Source: Nocardia bhagyanarayanae
GTDB lineage: Bacteria; Actinomycetota; Actinomycetes; Mycobacteriales; Mycobacteriaceae
Direction: 5' to 3'
Assembly (NCBI RefSeq): GCF_006716565.1
Contig: NZ_VFPG01000001.1
Coordinates: 1,860,001-1,924,000, forward strand
Length of the DNA: 64,000 nucleotides
Below are positions 42,812-52,033 of the stretch, piece after piece. Below the pieces are notes generated by a model, which was not told the DNA's origin, ran no database searches, and saw only the letters and a program-made list of their open reading frames with translations. The position numbers were made by a program, and so were the translations under genes. The first letter of the stretch is position 1; the number at the start of each line of letters is the position of its first letter.

Positions 42812-43238
42812 GGCCTGCTTCCTCATTTAGTTTGCCGTCCACATATATAGAGGCTCACGGACGGTCCAGCGTGAACTCCATGAACCAAAAATCTATTTGG
42901 GCAGCCCAACTGGCCCCAACTCCACCAGCTGCGGAGTAGCTCCACGAATATGCAGCACGCCAACCTCTTTGGCGTGTCCGGAAAACGTGTCGCGCGGTAT
43001 ACCTGGGTGTCCTCGGTGGTCCAGCTGTCGCCAGGCCTCGCGGGCGTCGCGCATGACCATCCAGCACCAGCCGGTCAGGTCGACCAGGCGGCGGTTGGCC
43101 TCCTGCGGTTCGAATCCGTCGAGTCCACGCCGATCAAGCTCCGGTCGGTTGAGCTCGGGATGTCACACGGCGTGCGGAATCTGCGATGTGCTGGGTGTCG
43201 TCGACGCTACGGGCATCTTCACAGATAGGGGACTCCCA
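42812..43238. other. Promoter region with broken ORF
   Basis: Read leftward, TATATA at about 42842-42850 could be the -10 element of the sigma operon. The rest is the stop-interrupted ORF listed next. Confidence 0.4.
42893..43216 (-). pseudogene. ORF interrupted by an in-frame TGA
   Basis: Starting at ATG 43216 the frame reads MPVASTTPSTSQIPHAV, then TGA at 43163-43165, then continues open for 89 codons: PELDRRGLDGFEPQEANRR, LVDLTGWCWMVMRDAREAWR, FSGHAKEVGVLHIRG and so on, to a TAG. The part after the stop has clear protein character and no start codon of its own until a late ATG (WMVM). A nonsense mutation in a small gene of about 107 codons is the simplest reading. Family unknown. Confidence 0.42.
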
Positions 43239-43511
43239 ATGCACTTCGAGATTTTGGCGGCCAGCGACGTGGGTGATCGCATTGCCACCGTCGGTGTTGT
43301 ACTCCTCGGCCTGGCCTTGATACCTGTTGTCCTGTTTCTGGTCTTCTCAATTCTTGCGCTCCTGGAAGAGGCGGCACCCTATATCGGGATGGTTCTCATT
43401 GTCGGAGGCGGCATCTCACTGGTGGCGGGATACGTGGCGGCGAACTCGTCGTTCATGTGGGGCGGTGGCATTGCGCTGGTCGTTGGAATAGTCGCGCTGT
43501 TCACCTCCTGA
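43239..43511 (+). CDS. Small integral membrane protein
   Basis: A 90-residue protein with three hydrophobic helices (IATVGVVLLGLALIPVVLFL, APYIGMVLIVGGGISLVAGY, WGGGIALVVGIVALFTS). No motif or family recognised. AGGGG precedes the ATG at about 7 bases. It closes the accessory stretch and is followed by a good terminator. Confidence 0.65.
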   Translation: MHFEILAASDVGDRIATVGVVLLGLALIPVVLFLVFSILALLEEAAPYIGMVLIVGGGISLVAGYVAANSSFMWGGGIALVVGIVALFTS

Positions 43512-43839
43512 CTGCGTCTGCAGCATCACCTTGGGGGGGTGTAGATAGTCGGCCGGACGCCGTCCGGCACAGTCCGTTCGTTTTCGGGTTATCAGGCAAC
43601 TTCAGTGACGGGGAAGGTCGACATGGCGCGCGGCGACGGCGAGGAGGCGTTCGCGGTGACGATGGCGGGAGCGGAGGCTCCTGCTTCCGAGGTAGGACCG
43701 ACCGTGCGGATGCGCGTTGGTGCCGAGATTGCGTCGACCCGGCCCATCGCCCCGGCAGCCGGTGACGGGGTGGCTCGATTGCGGCACGATCTCGTGTTCG
43801 ATCCGGGACCGGAAGCGCGCAGCGCCCTATCGTGGTGGC
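43512..43839. other. Gap before the isomerase gene
   Basis: Apart from the terminator I see nothing; the frame MARGDGEEAFAVTMAG... from 43623 lacks support and runs out of frame into the isomerase gene. Confidence 0.45.
43552..43568 (+). terminator. Terminator after small membrane gene
   Basis: A 7-bp stem (GCCGGAC and complement) with a 3-base loop, followed within 15 bases by a T-rich stretch, 40 bases after the stop. Confidence 0.6.
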
Positions 43840-44289
43840 ATGCGGATCTCGGTGGCGGCGGACGAGTGCGTTGGCGTGGCGAAAGAACTGGTCGCGGAGC
43901 TGAGGAAGCGCGGGTTCGACGGTGTGCTGACGCACGGCGCGCTGTCGGAGGCCGAGCGGGACGATTGGGCTTGGGCCAGCGAGGCCGCGGCGCGTGACGT
44001 CGCGGAGGGGCGCGCCGATCAGGCGATCGTGTGCTGCTGGACCGGTACCGGCGCGTCCATCGCGGCCAACAAGGTGGCCGGGATTCGGGCCGCGCTGTGT
44101 GGTGACGCCGTGACGGCGGCGGGTGCGCGCAAGTGGAACGACGCGAATGTGCTTGCGCTGAGCCTGCGTTCGACCTCGGCGGCCGAGCTCACGGAGATCC
44201 TCGACGCCTGGTTCGCGGGCGAGCCGAGCGCGGACGCTGCCGACCGCGCCAATATCGCGCATCTGGCCAAGATCGAGCGGGGGCACTGA
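43840..44289 (+). CDS. RpiB/LacA/LacB-type sugar-phosphate isomerase
   Basis: A 149-residue RpiB-fold enzyme: MRISVAADE at the start, VCCWTGTGASIAANKVAGIRAALC with the catalytic Cys65/66 region and phosphate-binding loop, and ARKWNDANVLALSLR. RpiB interconverts ribose 5-phosphate and ribulose 5-phosphate; some relatives act on other aldoses. The missing N-terminal DHAG histidine of classical RpiB (here ECVG) suggests a different substrate. Stands 60 bases before the DJ-1 gene. Confidence 0.82.
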   Translation: MRISVAADECVGVAKELVAELRKRGFDGVLTHGALSEAERDDWAWASEAAARDVAEGRADQAIVCCWTGTGASIAANKVAGIRAALCGDAVTAAGARKWNDANVLALSLRSTSAAELTEILDAWFAGEPSADAADRANIAHLAKIERGH

Positions 44290-44311
44290 GCCGCAGGGTT
44301 GGAAGCCAATC

Positions 44312-44350
44312 TATTGACAGTATGCTGTCAAACATGACAGCATACTGTCA
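44312..44350. promoter_or_regulatory. Double palindromic operator of the DJ-1/marR operon
   Basis: TGACAGTATGCTGTCA (44315-44330) and TGACAGCATACTGTCA (44335-44350) are exact reverse complements separated by AACA, and each is itself a TGACAG/CTGTCA dyad. The second site ends on the A of the downstream ATG. TTGACA at 44314 can serve as the -35 box. This is a classic site for autoregulation by the operon's MarR protein. Confidence 0.85.
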
Positions 44351-44985
44351 TGACAACGAAGACAGTGCACACCGCGATCTACGACACGCTGGCCGACTGG
44401 GAGGTCGGAGCCGCCACCGCGCACATCAACAACCCGGCCTGGCAGGTCGCGCCCGGCTCTTTCCAGGTCAGGACGGTCGGACTCACCAGGGAACCGATCA
44501 CCACCAAGGGCGGCATGCGTATCACGCCCGACCTCGCGCTGGACGAGCTGTCGCCCGCCGAGAGTGCGATGCTGATCCTGCCGGGCGCGGACACCTGGAT
44601 GACCGGTGAACTCGCCCCGTTCGCCCGCAAGGCGCGCGCATTCCTCGATGCGGGCGTCCCGGTCGCGGCCATCTGCGGCGCGACATTCGGCCTGGCCAAG
44701 GAGGGCCTGCTGGACGACAAAGCGCACACCAGCAACGTCGCGGAGTTCCTCGTCTACAGCGGCTACGCGGGCGCGGACCGCTACGTGGAGCAGCCCGCGG
44801 TGACCGACGGCAACGTCGTCACGGCCTCGGCGACAGCGCCGTTCGAGTTCGCCCGCGAGGTGCTCGGCCTGCTCGGCGTCTACGAACCGCACATCCTCGA
44901 CGCCTGGTACCGGCTCTTCGCGCACAGCGATCCGGCGGCCTACGCGGAGCTCGACGCCTACGACAAGGCGGCATCGGGAGCATGA
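44350..44985 (+). CDS. DJ-1/PfpI family protein (type 1 GATase-like)
   Basis: A 211-residue DJ-1/PfpI superfamily protein. The nucleophile elbow is AAICGAT (Cys109), with Glu in DWEVG (about 18) as the usual helper. Such proteins act as glyoxalases, deglycase-like or stress hydrolases. The ATG is buried in the operator and has no ribosome site, so the mRNA may be leaderless; a GTG five codons later is the alternative. Its stop overlaps marR (ATGA). Confidence 0.85.
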   Translation: MTTKTVHTAIYDTLADWEVGAATAHINNPAWQVAPGSFQVRTVGLTREPITTKGGMRITPDLALDELSPAESAMLILPGADTWMTGELAPFARKARAFLDAGVPVAAICGATFGLAKEGLLDDKAHTSNVAEFLVYSGYAGADRYVEQPAVTDGNVVTASATAPFEFAREVLGLLGVYEPHILDAWYRLFAHSDPAAYAELDAYDKAASGA

Positions 44986-45437
44986 CGGAAACACCGGAGC
45001 AGGAGCTGTTCAGCATCGCCGCGATCACCTCGTTCCGGCTCAACGGCCAGTTCCTCGCCATCGCCGAGGAACTGGCCAAACCCGCGGGGCTGACCGCGGC
45101 GTGGTGGCAGGTGCTCGGCGCGGTGCTGCGCGAGCCGCTGCCCGTCGCCGGCATCGCGCGCGCCATGGGCATCACCCGCCAGAGCGTGCAGCGCATCGCG
45201 GACCTGTTGGTGGACAAGGGACTCGCCGAATACCGCCCGAACCCCGCGCACCGCCGCGCCAAGCTGGTCGCCGTCACCGAGGAAGGCCACGCGGCCGTCC
45301 GGCGCATCAACCCCCGGCACGCGGTGATCGCCGACCGACTCGCCACCGAACTCGGCGCCGACGAATTCGCCCGCATCGTCGAGGCGCTGACCCGGCTGTC
45401 CGCCGCGGTCGACGCGATCACCGAGCGCGAGGACTAG
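44982..45437 (+). CDS. MarR family regulator
   Basis: A 151-residue winged-helix regulator: LTAAWWQVLGAVLREPLPVAGIAR, recognition helix ITRQSVQRIADLLVDKG, and the wing NPAHRRAKLVAVTEEG. It most likely represses its own operon through the palindromes at 44312, releasing DNA on binding a small ligand or oxidant. The tandem with a DJ-1 protein suggests a reactive carbonyl or oxidative signal; that is inference. Confidence 0.9.
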   Translation: MTETPEQELFSIAAITSFRLNGQFLAIAEELAKPAGLTAAWWQVLGAVLREPLPVAGIARAMGITRQSVQRIADLLVDKGLAEYRPNPAHRRAKLVAVTEEGHAAVRRINPRHAVIADRLATELGADEFARIVEALTRLSAAVDAITERED

Positions 45438-45660
45438 CGGTCACGGATTCCCGGCGCAAGCCCGGCCGAACCCGGCGCAGTCGACGCAAATCACCGGAGG
45501 CAAACGGTTACGAGTCCTTGGCGCATCGCGACCACTGCGCCGCCGAGGTCCACGGCCGAAGCGCGGACCCGGCAGTCCACGCGATCGCTCGACGAAGGCT
45601 GGCTGGTGCCGATTCCCCGGCACGACCGGTCGACTCGCGCGGACACAGCGCGCCGACCGC

Positions 45661-46458
45661 TCAGTCGAACGGCTTGTCGGTGCGCCCCACCAAATCCGCG
45701 ACCGAATCGATGACGCTGGTCGGCCGGTACGGGTACTGCTCGACCGACGCCCGTGTCGAAATACCGCTGGTCACCAGGATGGTGCGCATCCCCGCCTCCA
45801 AACCGGAGATCACATCGGTGTCCATGCGATCGCCGATCATCACGGTGGACTGCGAGTGCGCGCCGATGCGCCGCAACGCCGAACGCATCATCAGCGGGTT
45901 GGGCTTGCCGACGTAATACGGCTCGCGGCCGGTCGCGCGGGTGATCAAAGCGGCGACCGAGCCGGTGGCGGGCAGCACGCCCTCGCGGGACGGGCCAGTG
46001 GCGTCCGGGTTGGTGGCGATGAAGCGGGCGCCGCGTTCGACCAGCCGGATGGCGGTGGTGATGGCCTCGAAGGAGTAGGTGCGGGTCTCACCGAGCACGA
46101 CGTAGTCGGGGTCGCTGTCGGTCAGCACGTACCCGATCTCGTGCAGCGCGGTGGTGAGCCCGGATTCGCCGACCACGTAAGCGGTTCCGTTCGGGCGCTG
46201 ATCGTCGAGGAAGGTCGCGGTGGCCAGGGCGGAGGTCCAGATGGCCTCCTCCGGGATGTCGAGCCCGGTCTTGCGCAGCCGCGCCTGGAGATCGCGGGGT
46301 GTGCGGATCGAGTTGTTGGTGAGCACGAGGAACGGCGTTTCGTTGGCACGCAGTTCGGCGAGGAACTGGTCGGCGCCGGGCACCAGGTGCTCCTCGCTCA
46401 CCAACACCCCGTCCATATCGGTCAGGTAGGACAGGATCGGCTCGTTGTCTGCGTTCAC
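45661..46458 (-). CDS. HAD-IIA family sugar phosphatase-like protein
   Basis: A 265-residue NagD-type HAD hydrolase. Motif I is TDMDGVL (Asp14, Asp16), motif [10 protein letters not shown], and motif [17 protein letters not shown] and [16 protein letters not shown] enzymes dephosphorylate nucleotides or sugar phosphates. GTG start, with a weak ribosome site; longer upstream frames are not protein-like. It is divergent from fgd. Confidence 0.88.
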   Translation of the reverse strand: MNADNEPILSYLTDMDGVLVSEEHLVPGADQFLAELRANETPFLVLTNNSIRTPRDLQARLRKTGLDIPEEAIWTSALATATFLDDQRPNGTAYVVGESGLTTALHEIGYVLTDSDPDYVVLGETRTYSFEAITTAIRLVERGARFIATNPDATGPSREGVLPATGSVAALITRATGREPYYVGKPNPLMMRSALRRIGAHSQSTVMIGDRMDTDVISGLEAGMRTILVTSGISTRASVEQYPYRPTSVIDSVADLVGRTDKPFD

Positions 46459-46618
46459 CAGACAATTGTCGGTTATCTCCGCGCGCGGGGCATCGGACTC
46501 GGCGCAGATGCGGCCGGTCACACACTCGTGCGACACCGTGACTATGGTCGAAGCAGGCCGTGCGAGAACGGGGTGCGGAAGGCCGCACCGGCACAGCGAA
46601 GCGACAGGAGTGGCGCAC

Positions 46619-47629
46619 ATGGGTGATCTGAAGCTCGGGTACAAGGCGTCCGCGGAGCAGTTCGGGCCGCGCGAGCTGGTGGAGATCGCGGTGCTCGCCG
46701 AGGAGCACGGCTTGGACAGCGCCTCGGTGAGCGACCACTTCCAGCCGTGGCGGCACAAGGGTGGGCACGCGCCGTTCTCGCTGGCCTGGATGGCCGCCGT
46801 CGGCGAGCGCACCAAGCGCATCCAGCTCGGCACCTCGGTGCTCACCCCGACCTTCCGGTACAACCCCGCCGTGATCGCGCAGGCCTTCGCGACCATGGGC
46901 TGCCTGTACCCGAACCGCGTCATGCTCGGCGTCGGCACCGGCGAGGCGCTCAACGAGATCGCCACCGGCTACACCGGCGAATGGCCGGAATTCAAGGAGC
47001 GTTTCGCGCGCCTGCGCGAGTCGGTGGATCTGATGCGCGCGCTGTGGACCGGTGACCGCGTCGACTACGACGGCGAGTACTACCGGACCGTCGGCGCCTC
47101 CATCTACGACGTGCCCGAGGGCGGCATCCCGATCTACATCGCCGCGGGCGGCCCGCTGGTCGCGCGGTACGCGGGACGCGCGGGCGACGGTTTCATCTGC
47201 ACCTCAGGCAAGGGCATGGACCTCTACACCGAGAAGCTGATGCCCGCCGTCGCCGAGGGCGCCGCGAAGGTCGGACGCACCGTCGAGGACATCGACAGGA
47301 TGATCGAGATCAAGATCTCCTACGACACCGATCCCGAACTGGCGCGGGAGAACACGCGCTTCTGGGCCCCGCTCTCGCTGACCGCCGAGCAGAAGCACAG
47401 CATCACCGACCCGATCGAGATGGAAGCCGCCGCCGACGCGCTGCCCATCGAGCAGATCGCCAAGCGCTGGATCGTCGCGAGCGACCCGGACGAGGCCGTC
47501 GCCCAGATCCAGCCCTACCTCGACGCGGGCCTCAACCACCTGGTCTTCCACGCCCCCGGCCACGACCAGCGCCGCTTCCTCGACCTCTTCCAGCGCGACC
47601 TCGCACCCCGCCTCCGCAAGCTCGGCTAG
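46619..47629 (+). CDS. fgd: F420-dependent glucose-6-phosphate dehydrogenase
   Basis: A 336-residue luciferase-like TIM-barrel enzyme, the same length as M. tuberculosis Fgd1. It oxidises glucose 6-phosphate to 6-phosphogluconolactone with coenzyme F420, making F420H2. [24 protein letters not shown] (F420-binding Asp/His region), [13 protein letters not shown] and [10 protein letters not shown] are characteristic. AGGAG lies 8 bases before the ATG. Near pta-ackA as in Rv0407-0409, and next to a deazaflavin-dependent enzyme that can use its product. Confidence 0.95.
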   Translation: MGDLKLGYKASAEQFGPRELVEIAVLAEEHGLDSASVSDHFQPWRHKGGHAPFSLAWMAAVGERTKRIQLGTSVLTPTFRYNPAVIAQAFATMGCLYPNRVMLGVGTGEALNEIATGYTGEWPEFKERFARLRESVDLMRALWTGDRVDYDGEYYRTVGASIYDVPEGGIPIYIAAGGPLVARYAGRAGDGFICTSGKGMDLYTEKLMPAVAEGAAKVGRTVEDIDRMIEIKISYDTDPELARENTRFWAPLSLTAEQKHSITDPIEMEAAADALPIEQIAKRWIVASDPDEAVAQIQPYLDAGLNHLVFHAPGHDQRRFLDLFQRDLAPRLRKLG

Positions 47630-47739
47630 TTCGCCCTGGCTCTCGCCTGAACCCGAGCCCCGACTCGGCGGCCCGGCGTCTCACACGCTGGCCGGTCGGC
47701 TAGCCCGCACAGGTGCGAGGCCAGCCTCGTCCGGTCGGA

Positions 47740-48246
47740 TCAGGCGCGGGTCAGCGCGAAAATTCGCAGATCGCGGGTGGTGCGGTCGCGATAGGCGGCG
47801 TACGCGCCGGTCACCTCGACGAAACGCTGGAAGATCGGCTCCTTGGCCGCGCCTTCGACCGGCGTCGCGGTGACCCGGATGCGCTCGCCCGCGATGGCGA
47901 CGGTCGCGTTCGGGTCGGCGAGCAGATTGGCCGTCCAGGCCGGGTGGTGCGATTGGCCGAAGTTGCTGCCGATGACGTACAGCGTGTCGCCGTCGTGCAC
48001 GTACAGCAGCGGCTGAGTGCGCGGCTGACCCGATTTGCGGCCGGTGGTGGTCAGCAGGATCACGGGTGCGCCGATCGGTCCGAGGATCGTGTACTTGGCG
48101 TCGGTGCGCTCGAGCACTCGGCGATCCAGCGGCGTGATCTTGCGGATCACCCACGATCCCGGCTTGGTCGCGGCGAACTTGTTCGCCACGCGGGACAGAA
48201 GATTGGTGCGCGAACCCCACTGCCGGTCCGGGAACTGCGTCGTCAT
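47740..48246 (-). CDS. Deazaflavin-dependent nitroreductase family protein
   Basis: A 168-residue Ddn/FDOR-A split-barrel protein. LLTTTGRKSGQPRTQPLLYV is the family F420-binding signature, with IGSNFGQSHHPAWTANLLADP after it. Ddn-type enzymes use F420H2 to reduce quinones and nitroimidazoles. It is inserted, leftward, between fgd and pta, which are adjacent in M. tuberculosis. The physical link to fgd supports shared F420 use. Ribosome site weak. Confidence 0.88.
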   Translation of the reverse strand: MTTQFPDRQWGSRTNLLSRVANKFAATKPGSWVIRKITPLDRRVLERTDAKYTILGPIGAPVILLTTTGRKSGQPRTQPLLYVHDGDTLYVIGSNFGQSHHPAWTANLLADPNATVAIAGERIRVTATPVEGAAKEPIFQRFVEVTGAYAAYRDRTTRDLRIFALTRA

Positions 48247-48345
48247 ACGCCGGAATATAGGCGAGGTCGGCGCCGAAAGTGATTTCCCGAATATTTGCCA
48301 TCGGTTGGCCGAGCACCGGCGTGTCGGCTCACTAAGCTCGGGATC

Positions 48346-50418
48346 ATGGTCGAATCCGCTCCGTCCACCGTCTACATCGCCTCTCCGGAAGGCGACACCG
48401 GAAAGTCGACGGTCGCGCTCGGCGTGCTGCAGATGCTGTGCGCCACCACCGCGCGGGTCGGGGTGTTCCGGCCGATCACCCGCTCGACCACCGAGCCCGA
48501 CTACATCCTCGAGTTGCTGCTCGAGCACAGCACCGCCGACATCGACTACGCCCAGGCGGTCGGCGTCACCTACGAACAGGTGCACGCCGATCCGGACGCC
48601 GCGATCAGCGAGATCGTGATGCGCTTCCACGACGTGGCCAAGGTGTGCGACGCGGTGGTGGTGATCGGCAGCGATTACACCGACGTGGCCAGCCCCAGCG
48701 AGCTGCGTTTCAACGCCAGGATCGCGGTGAACCTCGGCGCGCCGGTGCTGCTGGTGGTGCGCGGCTCCGATCGCACTCCGGACGAGATCAAGCAGCTCGT
48801 CGAGCTGTGCGCGAGCGAATTGCAGCAGGAGCACTCGGCGCTGGTGGCGATCGTCGCGAACCGCTGCGATCCGGACGATTTGAGCGAGATCTGTTCCGTG
48901 CTGGGCGGTTTCGATGTGCCGTCCTGGTCGCTACCGGAAGTCCCGCTGCTGATCGCGCCGACGATGGCCGAGCTGTGCGAGGCGGTCGGCGGCGAAATGT
49001 ACAGCGGCGACCCGGAACTGCTGCAGCGCGAGGCGCTGAAGGTGATGGTCGGCGGCATGACGGCCGAGCACATTCTGGAGCGGCTGGTCGACGGTGTCGT
49101 GGTGATCGCGCCCGGCGACCGTTCCGACGTGCTGCTGAGCGTGGTGAACGCGCATGAGGCCGAAGGGTTTCCGTCGCTATCGGGCATCATCATGAACGGC
49201 GGCATGCTGCCCCATCCCGCGGTCGCGCGACTGATGGCGGGCCTGAAGCAGAAGCTGCCGATCCTCACCACGAGCCTGGGCACCTATGACACAGCGAGCG
49301 CCGCGTACCGGACCAGGGGCCGGATGTCGGCGGGCAACCCGCGCAAGGTGAACACCGCGCTCGCCCTGATGGAGCAGCACGTGGACGCGCCGGAGTTGCT
49401 GCGGCGCATCAGTGTTCCGCGCAGCTCGGTGGTGACACCGCAGATGTTCGAGTATCAGCTGATCGAGCAGGCCAGGGCCGATCGCAAGCGGATCGTGCTG
49501 CCCGAGGGCGACGACGATCGCATCCTGCGCGCGGCGGGCCGTGTGCTGCAGCGCAAGATCGCCGACCTGGTCGTCCTCGGTGACGAGTCCGCCATTCGGG
49601 CCAGGGCCGCCGAACTGGGCGTCGACATCTCCGAGGCCGAGGTGCTCGATCCGCGCACCTCCGGCTACCTCGACGAATTCGCCGCCGAATACACCGAATT
49701 GCGCAAGCACAAGGGCATGACGCTGGAGCGGGCCCGCGAAACCGTCGCCGACATCTCCTATTTCGGCACCATGATGGTCTACAAGGGCATCGCCGACGGC
49801 ATGGTCTCCGGCGCCGCGCACACCACCGCGCACACGATCCGGCCCTCCTTCGAAATCATCAAGACGGTGCCGGGCGTCTCCACCGTCTCCAGCGTGTTCC
49901 TCATGTGCCTGGCAGACCGGGTGCTCGCCTACGGCGACTGCGCCGTCGTCCCGGATCCGAGCTCGGAGCAACTCGCCGATATCGCGATCTCCTCCGCGCA
50001 GACCGCCGCGCGCTTCGGCATCGACCCGAAGATCGCCATGCTGTCCTACTCCACCGGCGAATCCGGCAGCGGAGCCGACGTGGACAAGGTGCGCGTCGCG
50101 ACCAAACTGGTCCGCGAGCGCGCGCCGGAACTGTTGGTGGAGGGCCCGATTCAGTACGACGCGGCGATCGAGCCGACCGTCGCCGACGCGAAGCTCCCGG
50201 ACTCCGAGGTGGCCGGGCGCGCGACGGTGTTCGTGTTTCCGGATCTCAACACGGGCAACAACACCTACAAGGCGGTGCAGCGCAGCGCGGGCGCCATCGC
50301 GATCGGCCCGGTGCTGCAAGGCCTGCGCAAGCCGGTCAACGACCTCTCGCGCGGCGCGCTGGTCGCCGACATCGTCAACACCGTCGCGATCACCGCCATC
50401 CAGGCGCAGGGGCAGTGA
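48346..50418 (+). CDS. pta: Phosphate acetyltransferase
   Basis: A 690-residue long-form Pta that converts acetyl-CoA and phosphate to acetyl phosphate. The N-terminal part (SPEGDTGKSTVALG, residues 12-25) is a BioD-like P-loop domain, followed by a DRTGG domain (about 215-320) and the catalytic PTA_PTB domain (about 375-685; FEYQLIEQAR, PEGDDDRILRAAGRVL, SGAAHTTAHTIRP). ATG chosen at MVESAPS. ackA follows 100 bases later, forming the reversible acetate route. Confidence 0.95.
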   Translation: MVESAPSTVYIASPEGDTGKSTVALGVLQMLCATTARVGVFRPITRSTTEPDYILELLLEHSTADIDYAQAVGVTYEQVHADPDAAISEIVMRFHDVAKVCDAVVVIGSDYTDVASPSELRFNARIAVNLGAPVLLVVRGSDRTPDEIKQLVELCASELQQEHSALVAIVANRCDPDDLSEICSVLGGFDVPSWSLPEVPLLIAPTMAELCEAVGGEMYSGDPELLQREALKVMVGGMTAEHILERLVDGVVVIAPGDRSDVLLSVVNAHEAEGFPSLSGIIMNGGMLPHPAVARLMAGLKQKLPILTTSLGTYDTASAAYRTRGRMSAGNPRKVNTALALMEQHVDAPELLRRISVPRSSVVTPQMFEYQLIEQARADRKRIVLPEGDDDRILRAAGRVLQRKIADLVVLGDESAIRARAAELGVDISEAEVLDPRTSGYLDEFAAEYTELRKHKGMTLERARETVADISYFGTMMVYKGIADGMVSGAAHTTAHTIRPSFEIIKTVPGVSTVSSVFLMCLADRVLAYGDCAVVPDPSSEQLADIAISSAQTAARFGIDPKIAMLSYSTGESGSGADVDKVRVATKLVRERAPELLVEGPIQYDAAIEPTVADAKLPDSEVAGRATVFVFPDLNTGNNTYKAVQRSAGAIAIGPVLQGLRKPVNDLSRGALVADIVNTVAITAIQAQGQ

Positions 50419-50520
50419 CACCGGGCACCCGCCGGAACGGAACAAACGCGCGGTGACCCGGGTTGCCGCCGGTAGGGACGTCGCTGGAGGGCGGGGTCTC
50501 GAGCAGACGCAGGAGGCATG

Positions 50521-51804
50521 ATGAGCAACGACGATCTTGTGCTGGTGATCAACTCGGGTTCCTCGTCCATCAAGTACCAGCTGCTCGACCCGGAGACGGG
50601 CGCGGTGGCGGCCTCCGGTCTGGTGGAGCGAATCGGGGAGCGCGAGGGCGCCGTCGAGCATCGCGCCGGTGACCGCACCGTGCGGCGCACCGAGCCGATC
50701 GCCGACCACAAGGCCGGGTTGCAGCTGGTCTTCGACATTTTCGCCGAGACGGGGCACGACCTGGCCGGTGCGGGTGTGCGCGCGGTCGGGCACCGGGTGG
50801 TGCACGGCGGCGAGGTGTTCTACGAGCCGACGCTGATCACCGACGACGTGGTCGAGGAGATCTCGAAGCTGTCCGACCTTGCCCCGCTGCACAATCCGGC
50901 CAACGTCACCGGCATCGAGAGCACCAGGGAACTGCTGCCCGGCGTGCCGCAGGTCGCCGTCTTCGACACCGCGTTCTTCCACGGCCTGCCAGAGGCGGCG
51001 CGGACCTACGCCATCGACGCGAAAATTGCTGCCGCGCATAGCATTCGCAGGTACGGCTTCCACGGCACGTCGCACGAATACGTGTCCGGTCGGGTCGCCG
51101 AGGTGCTCGATCGAGACCCGAATACGTTGCGCCAGGTCGTCTTCCACCTCGGCAACGGCGCGTCCGCGTCGGCGATCCGCGGCGGGCAGCCGATCGACAC
51201 CAGCATGGGGCTGACCCCGCTGGAGGGACTGGTGATGGGCACGCGGGGTGGCGACATCGACCCGGGCATCATCGGCCACCTGGTGCGCTCGGCCCACTTC
51301 GACGCCGACCGGATCGAGGAACTGCTCAATCGCAATTCCGGCATCAAAGGCCTCTCGGGCGTCAACGATTTCCGCGAGCTGCAGCGGCTGATCGACGCGG
51401 GTGACGACGCGGCCCGGCTGGCCTACGACGTCTACATCCACCGGTTGCGCCGCTACCTCGGCGCGTACATGATCGAGCTCGGCGGGGTCGACGCCATCAC
51501 CTTCACCGCCGGTGTCGGCGAGAACAGCGCCCAGGTCCGCGCCGACGCCCTGGCCGGTCTGTCCGGCTTCGGCATCGAAGTCGACCCGGCGCGCAACAAC
51601 GCCGCCGACCGCGCCGCCCGCCTCATCTCGCCGCCGGGCGCACCCGTCGCTGTCCTGGTGGTGCCGACCAACGAGGAGCTCGCCATCGCCCGCGCCGCAC
51701 GGCAGGTCGTGTCGCCCTCTAGCGGCGGCGTCCGTCGACAGCACCGAATGACCGGGACGAAGCGTGTCGAGCACGCCCGGGCCGACGGTGGAGATATGCC
51801 CTAG
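50521..51804 (+). CDS. ackA: Acetate kinase
   Basis: A 427-residue ASKHA kinase that interconverts acetyl phosphate plus ADP and acetate plus [46 protein letters not shown] and [10 protein letters not shown] are all conserved. Two ATGs are adjacent; I chose the second, 4 bases after AGGAGG. The last 27 or so residues ([26 protein letters not shown]) are not typical and look like a read-through extension. Confidence 0.94.
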   Translation: MSNDDLVLVINSGSSSIKYQLLDPETGAVAASGLVERIGEREGAVEHRAGDRTVRRTEPIADHKAGLQLVFDIFAETGHDLAGAGVRAVGHRVVHGGEVFYEPTLITDDVVEEISKLSDLAPLHNPANVTGIESTRELLPGVPQVAVFDTAFFHGLPEAARTYAIDAKIAAAHSIRRYGFHGTSHEYVSGRVAEVLDRDPNTLRQVVFHLGNGASASAIRGGQPIDTSMGLTPLEGLVMGTRGGDIDPGIIGHLVRSAHFDADRIEELLNRNSGIKGLSGVNDFRELQRLIDAGDDAARLAYDVYIHRLRRYLGAYMIELGGVDAITFTAGVGENSAQVRADALAGLSGFGIEVDPARNNAADRAARLISPPGAPVAVLVVPTNEELAIARAARQVVSPSSGGVRRQHRMTGTKRVEHARADGGDMP

Positions 51805-52033
51805 AAAACCCCACGGATTCCTCAGGGTCCGCGCGCCAGCATGGAAGGCGGATCGGGGTCGCCAGGTATCCGAGCCGACCCGCGGGCCGAAGGGAACGAT
51901 GCCCTCGCCTCCCGCCAGCCGCTCCGGCTGCCCCCGGAACGGCGCGGCCCGCGGGCCTTTCGGAAACCGACTGCTCCCGCGCCCAGATCCGGCCCGGCCG
52001 CCGTTCCGCCGCGGCGGCCGGGTCTCAAACCGA

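Noticed and set aside
43105..43125. GGTTCGAATCC, resembling a tRNA T-loop
   Set aside because: The flanking bases do not form the T stem or an acceptor stem on either strand, and the site lies inside the stop-interrupted ORF.
51945..51960. GGCCCGCGGGCC palindrome after ackA
   Set aside because: Short GC palindromes are expected by chance here; the loop is absent and it cannot form a normal terminator hairpin.
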